46,326 nucleotides of DNA. It comes from Saccoglossus kowalevskii (lineage: Eukaryota > Hemichordata > Enteropneusta > Harrimaniidae). The stretch spans positions 655,670-701,995 of the forward strand of contig NW_003123905.1 of assembly GCF_000003605.2 (NCBI RefSeq). The letters are read 5' to 3'. Made by a program: the position numbers and the translations under genes. Positions 19,112 through 31,960 of this stretch are shown here, in pieces (the first letter of the stretch is position 1; each line of letters begins with the position of its first letter). A model generated the notes under the pieces. It was given only the letters and a program-made list of their open reading frames with translations. It had not been told where the DNA came from and ran no database searches.

Positions 19112-21099
19112 ATCCGATTAATACCTATAATACCAGATTGTCATTCTTGTTGTTAAAATTTCAATGTACACATTTTGAGTGCGGTTTAAAACAAAAAGGT
19201 CCATGTGACAAAATAAGATTACGATGGAGCATGAATTATGAGGAGGATATGGAGGTAAGGATAGCGATGGCAACCATTGGAAATGCTAGGAAAGAAGGAA
19301 GATCTTGTGAAATCATAGTATGAGGTTGAGTATGTAGTCGGAAATTAATGTGGCAGCAATGAAGTATACATGGAGCCAAGCAGACTCCTTGTTAAGTTTA
19401 TAGGAGAGCTTTAGAGATAATTTTAGGACATCAGACTCCTCTTATTTTGACCTCTAAGAAGTTTTTACAAATCAGTAACAGCAACAAAAGAAATTGTGCC
19501 TTCAGGGGTGAAACAAATTTTGTTTAAAACCAGCCAACTCTCATTATTAATTTACTTATTGCTGGTAATTCGCCAGTGTGAAAACCAGCAACAAACAATT
19601 TCGGAGTGACAATTGGGAATTTGATTTCAAGTTCAATACGCTATTAAAAATTCATGAAAAATTCAAGACATAATTGAAAGCTGGAAAGCTTGCGATTGAT
19701 AGTGAATGTCACAATTACATATTTGATGAGAAATTGGATGTTTTCTTTCTGATTGCATTGTCACTCATCAACTGTGATCCTCATCTTTACAGTTACTATG
19801 GCAACAACTGGAAGATACATCTTTACATTGTAAAGATTATCTATCCCATGAGTATAGGACATGGATGGAGTTGAAAAAGGATGCATTTCGATCAAAACAT
19901 GTAAAACTAAACCAGTTCTATTCGAGATTTGACAAATTCAAGCATGATACTTAAAAATGAAGCCAAGAATAACAAATTGGATTGTCCTTGTAAGGCAAAA
20001 TATTCAGGTTTCAGTAAAAGTAAAAACTAATTAGCCACAAAACGCAAAAAAACTATACTAGTATCATAAAGGTAATTTCCATAAAATTGAAAAACCTGTT
20101 AAAGATGTATGCACTTTCTTTTTACTAATATTAACACCAACAGCAAACACTGCAAGCATCCATGAAAAAAAAAGTTGAGAAACTTTTATTAAAATATCCA
20201 CAAACATTTCATTTGTACGTTTCAGGCATTGGAAACATCAGTTATTATGAAACAGCATCCAAGCCGAACAGAACTTAATCAACGAATTCCTTTTAGTTTA
20301 ACAAGCAGTGTTTCCAACTGACAATATTGACAAAGCATTATTACCTTAGTCCTCATCAATCAAGGCCCATAGCATGCTGGGTAATTAGGTTTTAAAGAGC
20401 CAGGGGTAACTTATCAAGATATGAATGTTTAATAGCTATTTTTCAATAACAGGCCATCAACACTGAATCACCATTGTCATTTCAGTGTTGCTTATAATGA
20501 CATTATTTGAACAAAATCCTCTCGTTCACAGAATTCAATAGTTTTTCCTTCTTTTTTTGAAACCCAGGGGTCTGGGGTGGGTATTGACAAAAAAATACAA
20601 GTGGACTTGTTTAATGAGAAATGGGATTGGCTTGTGTGAATGCAAACACATTTCTATGAGTACTCTAAGGACCTAATGATGATGAGTTCCGTGCCTGAAA
20701 GACAAAATCTAAGTGGAATTGCTTTTTTAATTTTTTTCAGAGATTTGTAAGGTGGGAGCAACGCACAGGAAGTTAGATAACATAACAACGGGCAGTTTAA
20801 AAACAGACTTTGTGAATAAGAGATTTGGCAGGTGAACAATAACCACTGATGTTGAAATAAGTCAAGGTCTGAATAGTTTCCAAATCAAAATTCGTCCCAT
20901 ACAATGTAAAACATTTAAGGTGACAAATCAACAGTAAGAAGTTTTAAAAAATCTTCAGAGAAAAAGAAAATAATAATATTTTATAAGAGAATAGCAGAAA
21001 CAAGTCATTGTTAATGACACAGTCCTCGTCCCAAATTTTGTGATCTGACATATCAATTTGATGCTGATGAAGTCATTGAGATTAGATTGAAACCATTAA
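19112..21099. other. Intron, nothing recognised
   Basis: AT-rich first-intron sequence. A small palindromic segment near 19513-19600 (CAGCCAACTCTCATT through CCAGCAACAAAC) and a few homopolymers occur. No recognised element or coding signal. Confidence 0.5.
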
Positions 21100-22140
21100 T
21101 AGAAGATGGATTTGTAAAAAATTATGATTTAGCGCTTTTACACAAGAATTGGACATTGGGCAGTCATATTGAATCAAATTACAAAAAACAAGTGGCGTAT
21201 ACAACAGATTGTTTATTTACATCAAAACACGTGTTCCGTGTAGTAGTAATATGGCCAAAAATAAAAACAGCCGTTATTCAGCCATCTTTGATCTGATTAT
21301 GAAACACACTGATATGTATGATGTATGTGCCAAATACGAATGAAAATGGTACATAAATTGTGGAAATATAGTAGTAAGGCCAAAAAGTCAGATTGCTGTC
21401 AATCGGCCATCCTTGACCAGATTTTGAAACAAATTGTTATGGACATGCATCCTAACATGTATAAAGTACATGTATGTGCCAAATTTGAATGAAAACCGAG
21501 AGAGCACTTCCAAGAAACCGCATCTTTGATCCAATTGCGAAATAAATTGTACTGGACATGTAACCTAACATGTATAATCTATGTACCAAGTTTGAATGAC
21601 AACTGACAAAGCATGTCCAAAATACAACATTTTCAAAAAACAAGATGGCTGCCAGTCGGCCATTTTGAATCGAATCGCTAAACCACTGCATGTGCATATG
21701 TCCCACATAAGGTACTAGGTACATACAAAGAATGAACGGAATCGGTCCACAGGATTCTGAAATATTACTATTGACAGACTGACGCACGAACGGACAGACA
21801 GACTCAGGAACTCACAGATGGTCGGGGACATGTATCCTAACATGTATGATCGATGTACTAAATTTGAATGAAAACTGACAAAGCATGTCCAAAATACAAC
21901 ATTTTCAAAAACAAGATGGCTGCCAGTCGGTCATCTTTGATCCAATTGTGAAATAAATCGTCATGGACATGTATCCTAACATGTATAATCTATGTACCAA
22001 ATTTGAATGAAAACTGACAAAGCATGTCCAAAATACAACATTTTCAAAAAACAAGATGGCTGCCAGTCGGCCATTTTGAATCGAATCACTTAACCACTGC
22101 ATGTGCATATGTCCCAGATAAAGTACTAGGCAGTAGTTCA
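21100..22140. repeat. Diverged tandem repeat array, about 120-180 bp period
   Basis: Recurring blocks are ATGGACATGTATCCTAACAT, TGTACCAAATTTGAATGA, AAAACTGACAAAGCATGTCC, AACAAGATGGCTGCCAGTCG and GATCCAATTGTGAAATAAAT. They occur in full or in part at least four times from about 21130 to 22130, and a longer segment around 21600-21715 is nearly repeated at 22010-22130. Minus-strand open frames (21452-21787, 21905-22141) derive from this repeat and resemble each other for that reason only. Confidence 0.8.
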
Positions 22141-22171
22141 ACCATCACCCACCCCAGTGTATCAAATGCTA

Positions 22172-22258
22172 AACTTTGCAGCAGTGAACACTTCACAAAA
22201 CTCTACAGCAGTGAACACTTCACAAAACTCTACAGCAGTGAACACTTCACAAAACTCA
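22172..22258. repeat. 27-bp tandem repeat, three units
   Basis: CAGCAGTGAACACTTCACAA plus AACTCTA recurs three times with almost no variation. It abuts the right end of the preceding array. Within each unit, GTGAACACTTCAC is a near palindrome. Confidence 0.9.
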
Positions 22259-23525
22259 GAACACTTCTGTAAGCATTGAACACTTATTACAAAACTTCAA
22301 TCTCGCAAACATTTCAAAACATCAACAAATCAAACTTTTCTAGCAACAACAATTAAATGCTGATGCTTACTCTATTAGATATGAAGAGAAACCACAAATA
22401 GAATAAATTTGTAAATTATTTATTATATGCCGGGATCATAATGACCTTAGACTATACAGTGAAATAGTCACAAACCTGAAAAGCGAATTAATTTCCAAAT
22501 CCACATTATAATATTTTAACTACCATACCTCTTTAAAAGTAGAGTCCCTCTAAACAAATATTGGAACTTCCCTAATTTGATTTTGCCGGATTCATAGCTG
22601 TTACGTCTACTCTTCCGACAGTCATTATAGTATTGATTCGTTCACATGCGGAGGAGTGCTCCAGGACGAGACTTAGGATTATTTCTCCAATAGGATTAGT
22701 TATTTTTCAATCACAATTGTTTAAATTATTCAAAAACTCCTCATCATAGTGATTTTCAATGCTTAAAATCTCAAAGTAATTTCTGGTAGTAATCAGAGAG
22801 GATCAAATGTTATCCGAGAGTGAAACGCATCATGTATACACACACACATCCTCTCCTTTTTGACTCTGGTTACTACGAGTCAGAAGGCCTGACCCCTCTG
22901 TAGTGTAGGGGCACTTCCGTTTTCCCTTGGTTCATATGAATAGCCAATTCCAAAAGAAAACATTTACTGATTCAGATACTGCTAATGTAGCGCGAAAATA
23001 AATTTTCACAATATGCAGGATCTACTCTCGCATTACCGGTACACACAAGTTGGACAACAGATAAAAATTGGAGCACATTTCATCAACACAGAGAGAGGTT
23101 GTTACCAGCTGGTAAAATACTGCCCTATTTCCAGTTCACTAATTCATAATTAAACTTGTTCAGATTATCAACAGAAATCTGTACCACCAGGCCAATGATA
23201 TTCCCACACAAGCCACTATATAGCTCATTTCCTGAAGGAGAACCACAACCCAAGCCTTTCAAACTGCAATGCATCATGGGTAAAGGTCATTTGCTATATC
23301 CAGGTCATTAGTCTTTCCACTGTTAGTACCAGAACAATATAAAGGAAAGGAGTGAATTGAACAGGAAATGATGCAAAACTTCCTTTACCAGATTTCAAAT
23401 ACAACTTTTCCTCACCAAAACACCATAATTGCTTTTTTTTAGCAGTACAATCGATTACGTAAATGACAGAGGTGTGTCTATGGTCAAAATAACTCGTATT
23501 TTAATGATCCAGTTCATAATCTGGC
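22259..23525. other. Intron, nothing recognised
   Basis: AT-rich first-intron sequence. Scattered fragments such as CTATTAGATATGAAGAG near 22373 recur at about 29910, suggesting old dispersed elements. A short CA run lies near 22838. No gene signal. Confidence 0.45.
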
Positions 23526-23710
23526 TACTGTATGACACTTTATTTTCACTTGGAATTTATTTTCACCAAAAAGATGCTTCAGTGAATACACTTTTTCTTA
23601 TATATAACATTCAACACATCAAAAATCAGTGAAAATAAATTCCATACAAAACATGCAAAAAGACTTTTCAGCGAAAATCAATTCCAACTAAAATAAAGTA
23701 TTTTACAGTA
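23526..23710. mobile_element. TACTGT-ended MITE, family B
   Basis: It begins TACTGTATGACACTTTATTT and ends AAATAAAGTATTTTACAGTA, which are near reverse complements. The 185-bp interior contains ATCAGTGAAAATAAATTCCA. It is non-coding and in the TEAD first intron. Confidence 0.8.
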
Positions 23711-25153
23711 GATTGAAGATGCACTTCCAATAGAGCAAATATGGTACTTTTTATTGCGTTATCACATGGCATTTATTTCTTTGGTTGTGTAATGGGCATT
23801 CAAATCAACAACTCAAACAAAGAAACAAATCCTGGTTACAAATCCTGAGTAACAAACATTGAGATTACAGCAAGTCTGTGCCAGGCACAGAAATTGCAAG
23901 AAAACAAATCCATTCCCTGCTGAAGCACCAATGAAACCACAAGATAAATAAAAAAAATGTACAAGAAGAACTGTAATTGTGAGTTTTTTTTTGTTGCTCT
24001 CTCATTTACCTTTTGGGATTACAAGAGAGAGATCGAGGATCTCACTATTTTGGAAATATTGTTGTAAAATGAAACAACTGCCAAAAAACTTGTCAAAACT
24101 TGTAGATATTGAACTATGATCCCATAGATTACTAAGAATCAATATTATTTTTGGGGTCAGGGAGGGCAAGATGCCATATTCTTTGTTCATGTAAACTTAC
24201 CATTAAAACAAATATGGCGCAATACAATTAATTAATACAATTATGGCATGCCTGACAAAACAGGTGTTACTTATAGAAAACATTGGTTACAATTTGAATT
24301 CAATGGACTGTATGACAAATGTGGAACTTGACTCAAATTGCCAGAATAAGCTCCCAGCACCCCCCCCCCAACTGATACAACCAACTGACTATGTATTACA
24401 CATTTGAGACTCCATCAATGAGACAGTTGGACATGTTGAATACAGTAAATACCAAGATATCCAGGTTAATAACAAATGGGGCATTATCAAATATTAAGGC
24501 AAAACAAAAGATTGTGAGATCCAGTGTTCCCTCTAAGCCTTATTTTCGCTCAATTTCTCAGATTCAATTGTAGTTTCTCAGTGTAAGTTTGTCTTTTGAG
24601 AAACTTTCCATGCATTTTGTATGCAGAAAAAACAAGGGAAAAATGGGCAAATTTTCACAGTATTTTCAAGATTCAAAAAAATTAAAGGGAACAGTGGGAG
24701 GTCCCAAAAACATGTAAAATTGAGTTGGATTTAAATTTTCCCCTTAAAATAGACATTATTCTTCTTGCGCTAAGTTGCTGATTCGTTTATAATAAATACT
24801 AATATTTAATGTTGTTTACAGTGAAACTATAACACCAATTTAACATGTTATATGTAGGGCAGGGTTATCAGAACAACAGATTTTTTATTTGACCTAACTT
24901 AAATGTTCCTGTCAGTCAGTCAGTCAGTCGGTCGGTTTAAAATATTTACAACATTCACAGGCTCTTGGCTTTCGCTAACACATTGCCGGCCGCCAAAAGT
25001 GAATTATATTTAAATATACATACAACAATTTATCCTATTTGGTCAATCAGTAGTCAACGTAAATAAGGAATATTTTAATGATTCAGGATAAAACTAATAT
25101 GATTTTGGTTTTATATTTATTAGCTTCCATTGGGGGATGCGCTTCAAATGGAG
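23711..25153. other. Intron with a short CAGT microsatellite
   Basis: Unrecognised AT-rich intron. (GTCA)n/(GTCG)n occurs at 24910-24935, and there is a C10 run around 24360. No coding or RNA signal was identified. Confidence 0.5.
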
Positions 25154-25361
25154 TACTGTAAAACCATTTATTTTCACTGGCACCTAATTTTACAATTTAC
25201 ATGTTTTGATGAATTTCACTGCAATTCAAGTCCCTAGATTTAGCAGAGAAACAAAGTTCTATTGTTATTTTGAACGTTCTTGTGGACTTAATTTAGAGAA
25301 TTTTACTTACCATGAAAACAGTGAAATTAAAACCCAGTTAATAATTAATGCATTTACAGTA
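25154..25361. mobile_element. Possible ACTGTAAA-ended MITE
   Basis: The left end ACTGTAAAACCATTTATTTT and the reverse complement of the right end, ACTGTAAATGCATTAATTAT, share their first eight bases and are similar beyond. The interior has TTTTCACTGG on the left and CCCAGTTAA on the right. A 72-codon frame inside (25206-25424) is not recognised. It may be a distant relative of family B. Confidence 0.4.
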
Positions 25362-27421
25362 AATACTGTATGTCACTTTCTCTATCAAGGTATCAACTGG
25401 TTAGCCATCACTAACAGAATATAATACATTTTCTGATTTTTTTCCCCCCCGTAATATATATTTTTTTCGTAATATATATATTTATTCTTAAAAATTGGCA
25501 AATAATAAAAACAATATAGTATTAGCCACCACACAGACAAATATTATACCCCTAGCAGAAACCCTGTAAATGCCAACACATTAATAATATTTTGTAGAAA
25601 TGGTAACCATAAATAAACAGTAATTATTCAAAGACCAGAGATTATTTTAAACAGCTTTATTAATCTTGGGGGACCTAAATTAACTTTATTAATCTTGGTG
25701 GACCTGAAAAGCATAAACCTCCACAGAGCGCTCTTCACCAGACTAATCAAATCCAAACCAGAATTTATTAGCTTTGATGGAAGATACAAATATATTGATT
25801 GACGAGATTACAGAGCCAATAGCAAGCACATTACACAAAGCTTAAAGAGCGGGCAGTATGGGTCAAAATCAGGCCTACACCTGTTTGGTTGGCATGGAAA
25901 CCAATGAGCTTGTGTATGTTTAATTATTCTGGTTATGTATTGTTTCTTTGTAAAGTTTTTATACATTCCATATTGCACCCTAGCTTGTCTAGCTCACATG
26001 CAATGCACAGTGACCCTTTGTGGTCTGTATAAAAGGCAGCCGACCTTCCAATCAAAGAAAATATCTCCACAATTTGTAGCTGTGTATTCAGAAACATCCT
26101 GAAAGGGGTAAACAACAATATGGTATGGTGATAAGTATGAGTATGGTGATAATTGGTGATAATTTCAATTCAATATACCTAACATTCATGCCATTTTTTA
26201 TTGGCCTACCCCAAAATGACAAAACAAGTTAGGTGATCATTTCCAGCAGCATATTCAATTTATAGTTGTACACGCTGGAGGACAAATGCTAATTTTTTGG
26301 TGACAATAATAAGGGGATTTTGACACCGGGAATAATTAAAGAATACCAACCATTAAAATGCTACTGATATTGAATTTCACAAACATACTCATAATAAAAT
26401 TGTGACCTTGATATATTTCCTGCCTTCAGGCTCAAGATAAATAAGTCACTTTCATAAAAAAAAGACAATATCAATCAATGGAATATCTGATCTTGTACGT
26501 GATCATTTCATTTTAAATTGTACAACACTGTCATACTTTGTTCAATTTTACATCGACTACAACTGCACATTAAAATGATCAAAGAAGCCTTTGTACATTT
26601 TCCTCTGTGGACAAGCGTAATACCTGTTGAATGTCGACATAGAATAATTTATATGCTGTTAAGCCAGTCAAGTGATCCAAGTCAAAACAGCACAATAAAT
26701 CAGTACACTATGCATTGCCCAGGCGAACATATAAAGGTCACTTCATTGCCGTTATATATGGCCGACAGATTTGGAACAGGAAATCATTTCGATACCTGTG
26801 GCTCATAGATGAGCTGGAATTAATCGAGCGAAGAAGTCCCTGGCGCTCTAGAAAATCTTTTACCTACAGGCTTCTCTGTTCCAATCTAGAAATGACGTTT
26901 TAGCAAAGTTGAAATTAAACCTTCCTACTAGATGACTCGACACATCAGTATATAATACCAGGGTTCTACTTGATGCATTGATGACGTATTTGTCTTCGTC
27001 TAATCTTATTCCCGAGTAAAAAACATTGTGATGTGTAATACCTTAGAGCCAGAGTAAAACATACTGGCGACAATTCCAACAGATTAATTTACACTGATTT
27101 TTCTTTACTTATGTATTACTCAGAACTAAAAGATCCCATTTTCTGAACCGGAAAAATAATCCTGACAAGTGACTGAGAACGAGTTAACAGAGCAAATCAT
27201 CCCGAGTCAATATGGGCAGAACAATCAACATACTCTAGTAATACAGAGGATTAAATTATCTTTGTTGTAATATATTTTTGCTGAAACCCAAAATTACAAA
27301 TGTTATTGTTTGTCATAAATTACATGCACAGTAATTTTTAATACTGGATTTTTGCTGACTCGACCCCTTCAGTGAAAATAGGAAAAATAAATTGAAAGCA
27401 AACATTAAGTATTCAAAAGTA
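25362..27421. other. Intron, nothing recognised apart from short duplications
   Basis: A 29-bp direct duplication (TTTATTAATCTTGGNGGACCT) occurs at about 25656 and 25685. A 96-codon plus-strand frame (26518-26808) and its neighbours have no recognisable domain. No RNA gene. Confidence 0.45.
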
Positions 27422-27500
27422 TTGCACCGAGGGTGTGAGAATGGAACCCACAACATATTTTGAATGAGAGATGACCAGGCTATAGACACAGCACAATGTT
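27422..27500 (-). repeat. tRNA-derived SINE fragment
   Basis: On the minus strand a T-arm-like GTGGG-TTCCATT-CTCAC (five-pair stem with one G-U) is followed by ACCCTCGGTGCAA, a common tail of tRNA-headed SINEs. About 45 nt upstream, TGTCTATAGCCTGGTCA resembles a degraded A-box region. The T-loop has C where tRNAs have a purine and no acceptor stem pairs, so this is a retroposon relic and not a tRNA gene. Confidence 0.55.
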
Positions 27501-28365
27501 CATAATCATCAAGCTCTATTTCTAAACTCCTTGCTTATTTTAAGTAATACACTACACTTAACTATCACAATTATTAGATCACTCATATTTGATCTATTAT
27601 AGTATGGTAACACTACGTTCTCAATAAATCATATTTTTGATTCAGTATACAACTTTTGGAATATGCACCATTTCTATTAGAGATGTGCTTTAAATAAGGA
27701 GTGTACAGTATAAGTATCATATTTATATAAGGGTAGGATATGGCTCCTTAGAATATATTTTTTACTTTCATATCTAGGGTAGAATACAATGAAATGAATA
27801 ATGAAATAATTCCGAAGAAAAGCTTCTTGATTATTTATTATATTGATCATTTTATTCACCTCGCTATTTAATAGGGTACATTCTTAAGGCCAAAAAAACC
27901 AAGTCTTTTTTTTTTAATAGGCCCAAATATTAAAAACTCACCATTTTAAGCAGTAAAAAAGTGTTTTCTCTAAAAATTAAGTACCCCGGACCGTTGTTTG
28001 ATCCCCAGAGTCCTCGTAAGTGGCGACTTTGAACCTCGGGTCGATATGTATTTATCTGACATGTTACGAATACTATGAACTTCATATACCTTAGATATTT
28101 ACGATACAATTTAAAAAAAAAAAATCCGACCGACCTAATTTTTCGACTTAAGGGCAACACAAGTTGTTGTTTTTTTGACCTAATGTCGCAGAATGTGTGC
28201 GAATAGCAATAAAGCGTTGCATGTGTATAATCAAACATCCAGTATGTATTCAAATTTTAGTATGTTTTCAATAGTAATACACCCATGCATACCTCATGTG
28301 TCCATGATTCTGAACCACGTGCAAGTATTATTTTATGCCACACACATCCTTGCTCAAAAAGTAAG
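27501..28365. other. Intron, nothing recognised
   Basis: AT-rich sequence with a 107-codon minus-strand frame (27930-28253) of unremarkable composition and no domain. No element boundaries were identified. Confidence 0.45.
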
Positions 28366-28553
28366 TACTGTTGAATACTTTATTTTAGCTGGAATTTGTT
28401 TTCACTTAATAGACTTTTCGGGCGTTTTGAATGGAATTTATTTCAACTGATTGTTGATGAGTTGAATGTAAAATATAGGAAAAAAGGTATATTCACTGGA
28501 TTTTTTTTTACTGAATCATTCCTTAAGCGAAAAATTAATTCCAAGTGAATACC
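28366..28553. mobile_element. TACTGT-ended MITE, family B, degraded right end
   Basis: The left end TACTGTTGAATACTTTATTT and interior TTTCGGGCGTTTTGAATGGA are typical of the family. The right side reads AATTAATTCCAAGTGAATAC without a clean ACAGTA end. Confidence 0.7.
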
Positions 28554-28969
28554 TGTCCCGTGAGTGGGTATGTAACTTTATTGTGTCAACACCGGTTTTT
28601 GGAGTAGCTAGGAAAATGTCTTGGGATGTTGCAATGTCCCTCGGTAATTGCCTCCCGCGTACAGGAGTTAGGTGTCCGTAAATATCTTGCGCTCCCTGTA
28701 AATATTTTACAATATTCTAATTTGACAGCATGAATTGAGAGTCTCAGAACACCAGTGGTACATGTACATAAACATCTACACACTTGCACTTGACGAATAG
28801 TCCAATCATTGCAATCTTATTTTAAGAAACTTGCGAAACATCAGCAAGGTACAGTTCATTTTGATGGCTACATTATGTACCGTATATAAGGTGAAAAGTT
28901 GTTAAAAATTTATCTGTGATTCAGATCTTCTCTAATGCTACTATAACAACCTACATATTGTCTTAAAGC

Positions 28970-29395
28970 TTAAAGGCCCAATTCACTTGCCCTGGGCAAG
29001 TGTGAATTGGAGGTGTGGCTATGCTAATGAGTGTTGTTGATCACTTGCATAGCCTATGACGCATCCTGTTTCAGCGGTCCAACATCTCGTGACTTTGATT
29101 GACAGTAGTTAATTATTCAAGATTAGTAGCGCGTCTCTTTCCCCGGTTCCTGTTTTTGACGTTTATCCGCCAAAATCTTAGCTCGTACACTATTTATTGT
29201 CATAAATACTACACACAGTCACTGCTGTGGTATTCATAGTCACATGCATCCACTTTGGCACAACATAATCGACCTGTAAGTTTGAAAAAACGTGTCTTTA
29301 CCGGAGCTTGGCTGGAGCTGTTTACTACAGCGTGACAAGCAAGAGAATAATCCCTATTGTTTAGGAGCGTATTTATAGTATACCTGCCCCTTTAA
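28970..29395. mobile_element. 426-bp element with TTAAAGG ends and a subterminal hairpin
   Basis: It starts TTAAAGGCCC and ends GCCCCTTTAA, giving short inverted ends around TTAA. Directly inside the left end, CAATTCACTTGCCC-T-GGGCAAGTGTGAATTG (28979-29009) is a near-perfect hairpin with one 2-nt bulge. The interior is richer in CpG than its surroundings and non-coding. This is probably a MITE; the boundaries are inferred from the ends alone. Confidence 0.5.
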
Positions 29396-31670
29396 ATGTA
29401 AGTGAATCAGGAGTATTTATAGAACAAAACTGTAAGAGAGAGCACTGCAATTCAGCGGCGCCACCAAGTGGGAGATATACATGTAGGGTTCTACCTACCA
29501 GGGTGTGGAGTTTTTTGATAATTAAGTTAAAATGGAACATTCTATGGCTTCCTTGGGGCCAAAATTACTATCAGACAGGCCACAGTCTTTAACACATGTG
29601 ATCCCTGGTCAATCAGAACTTTATGGTTGCAAGAGGATCTGCTCCCCAGGGTGAGGGGGCGCATGGCCATGGCATGCGGGTGCTGCACCCATGTTCCCTT
29701 GTTTAAAAAAACTCTGAATGCCATCTTACATATGCTGTACGAGTGTTTGTCCAACAAAATTTCTCTATTGTGCTTTTTTGACTATTCCAACCATTGGTTT
29801 GTTTTTAATTTCAAGTCACAAAATTGTGAATTGTGCAAGATGATCATGTTTTCTCTCTCTCTATTTTTCAAAGAATGACAGACCAACAACAGATTCTGTG
29901 CACTTCTACTATTAGATATGAACAACTAATAGAGCAAATACAGTATCTATAATTCTGTGTGTATTACTTGGCATTTAGCCTAACATTAAGAATCATCTAA
30001 TTGGACATTTCTGGTAAGTTAAGAGTTCTTCAGAAAAAAAAAATCTGAACCGACTACTCATAAGGGTCAATTAATTTTGTTAAAGTAAATTTTAAAAGAT
30101 GAAACAAAATTAAATAGATTCATTTGAGAAAATAGATTTATTCGACAACTAAACATATGAACAAACAAATTATATTAAATTTGCACTTTTTTTTGTATAT
30201 AGCTAAAGAATTTAAAGCCATTAAAAACTGATTGATTCTCAATTACCTATGACATGGCAAGCAAAGGAGACAAGATAACAATCATAGGTAAAAAATTAAT
30301 TACAAATTGAAATAACAAGTGAAAGTTATAAAGTCGTGTGTCTGAGTCACCAAGCAGATAGTGCTAGATAGCGATGATTTGTGGCTTATTTTCATAGTTT
30401 ACATCACCAAACCAGCTGATAGTTGCAGGAGTGGAGTGTCAACATGCTGTATTATAAACAGACATCAGAGAGAGCGAGGGAGAGTGTGTTGGGAAGGGCA
30501 AATACCAAACAACAAAAATACACAGCTGCTTTGTTTCAAACACACTCAGCATCGAAAGAAGGGCTTGAAAAACTGACAATATCAAAATTAGAATATCATA
30601 CTATAAATAAAATCATCCTCCTGGTTATTTAATTAAATAGAAAACCATTAAAACTGCGTTTTATTGATGAGGAATGTCATCGAAATAAATTTTTAAATTG
30701 ACAAATATCAACTAGCAGCAATAAAATATGATAGAGAAATTGTTTGTATAATTTATAATATTTTAAGTAGTCATCTTGTTCAATAAGCTTAGCTACATCA
30801 TATACACACACAGTGGGTCATGTCACCTGTTGGCAAAGAGACTGCATTTTCAATCAAGAAGTTAGAAAACTCGAGTTCAGCTCAAATATGACGTCGGCGC
30901 ATTCACCAGACGGTCGCGTTTTTATGGTGTTTATATACTATATACAAAAGGTGACTGTTTTTTTTTTGTCAGCTATGCAAGGGTATACAATAGATATATG
31001 CAAACTAGGAAAGAGATGCAGACAAAACGGCAAGCGTCGAGTCGTGCAGGCAAAACAAAGAGGTTTATATGAAGCGTGTGGCGACCGCGAGAAACCGGTT
31101 AATCAATTTGTCAAAACTGCGCTAAATTCAAAACAGACGAGATGTACACGAAGAGTAAATTTTGCTATCCGATTTCCTGGATTGATAACCCACGGCTGTT
31201 TATTATTCACTAGAGTTTGATTTTTGGATGTTTTTATTTTATTGATCGTAACAACAAGTTGTTGAGAAAAACAAACAAAACCTCCACTGGCACTGGTCAG
31301 AAACAATGGTGATCTCTGTCCGCACGTTTTATCACATTTAATCAACCGCCGTCGATTCCCCCACACTATAAGCTATACATGTGATCGAATCATGTGTTAC
31401 AAAACCAGTAAAGATGAGTCCACTGGACCGATACGTGTAGTGTCGAGTTAAAACTGGGTGCGGCGTGTAAAAGCGTTAGGTTGATATTCAGAATCAACAG
31501 TGTGTATTTATACTTCATTTTGAAACCCTAACAGCGCCATGCTTGCAACGTATTAATTTTGACAACAAACCAAACACACAATCGACAATATAATCATGAT
31601 GCATGTCGCCGATCTGAACACAGTGCATTTGATTTGATCAAATATAGCAGATAAAGATAGAAAATCTTAC
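29396..31670. other. Proximal first intron, with an unrecognised 135-codon frame
   Basis: From about 30880 rightwards CpG becomes more frequent, consistent with a promoter-proximal zone. A plus-strand frame at 30813-31220 (135 codons, basic C-terminal half) and a minus-strand frame at 31103-31366 overlap each other. Neither has a recognised domain. I cannot tell whether they are chance frames in CpG-rich DNA. No RNA gene was seen. Confidence 0.4.
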
Positions 31671-31960
31671 CTAACTATGGCGAGTATCTTCAAACGGTCT
31701 TTGTTTGGTTTGCGTCAAAACAGACAGCCTTACAACAAAGTCCCAACTTGCTGCAGTGATTGTCCGCTCACCAACCAATTGTTGCAAACCCTTCGATTTC
31801 TGCTCGAAATCGGCCCCGAAATCCTGAAAACCAGATACAAGCCACATTATGCTCCACTATACACAACACGAAAATCAAACGACCCGGTTAAGGGGGTCGA
31901 ATTAAACGAAATTTCGACACAGGACGGATAGCTACAAGTCTGGCCCGGAAGTTCTGCCTA
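31671..31960 (-). other. TEAD: Inferred TEAD 5' non-coding exon (3' end defined by a strong donor)
   Basis: The minus strand reads CATAGTTAG|GTAAGATTTT, a near-consensus donor at the edge of the CpG-richer block. It is the best candidate for the leader exon that must precede the acceptor at 17373. The exon's upstream limit is a guess based on promoter-like motifs from 31945 onward. A plus-strand frame (31677-31931) overlapping it has no recognisable product and is treated as a shadow. Confidence 0.45.

Noticed and set aside
18199-19323. Long open frames of 374 and 296 codons
   Set aside because: They span the run of N and contain almost only undefined residues, so they are artefacts of the gap.
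21452-22141. Two similar minus-strand proteins (111 and 78 residues) as a duplicated gene
   Set aside because: They resemble each other because they are translated from the same tandem repeat. The wording AAGATGGCTGCCAGTCGG is a repeat block, not conserved coding sequence.
27422-27500. Functional tRNA gene on the minus strand
   Set aside because: Only the T-arm pairs well. The T-loop lacks the normal purine and there is no acceptor stem, so it was called a SINE relic.
31677-31931. 84-codon plus-strand frame starting MASIFKRSLF
   Set aside because: It lies antisense to the inferred TEAD leader exon, has no recognisable domain, and no donor or promoter on its own strand was convincing.
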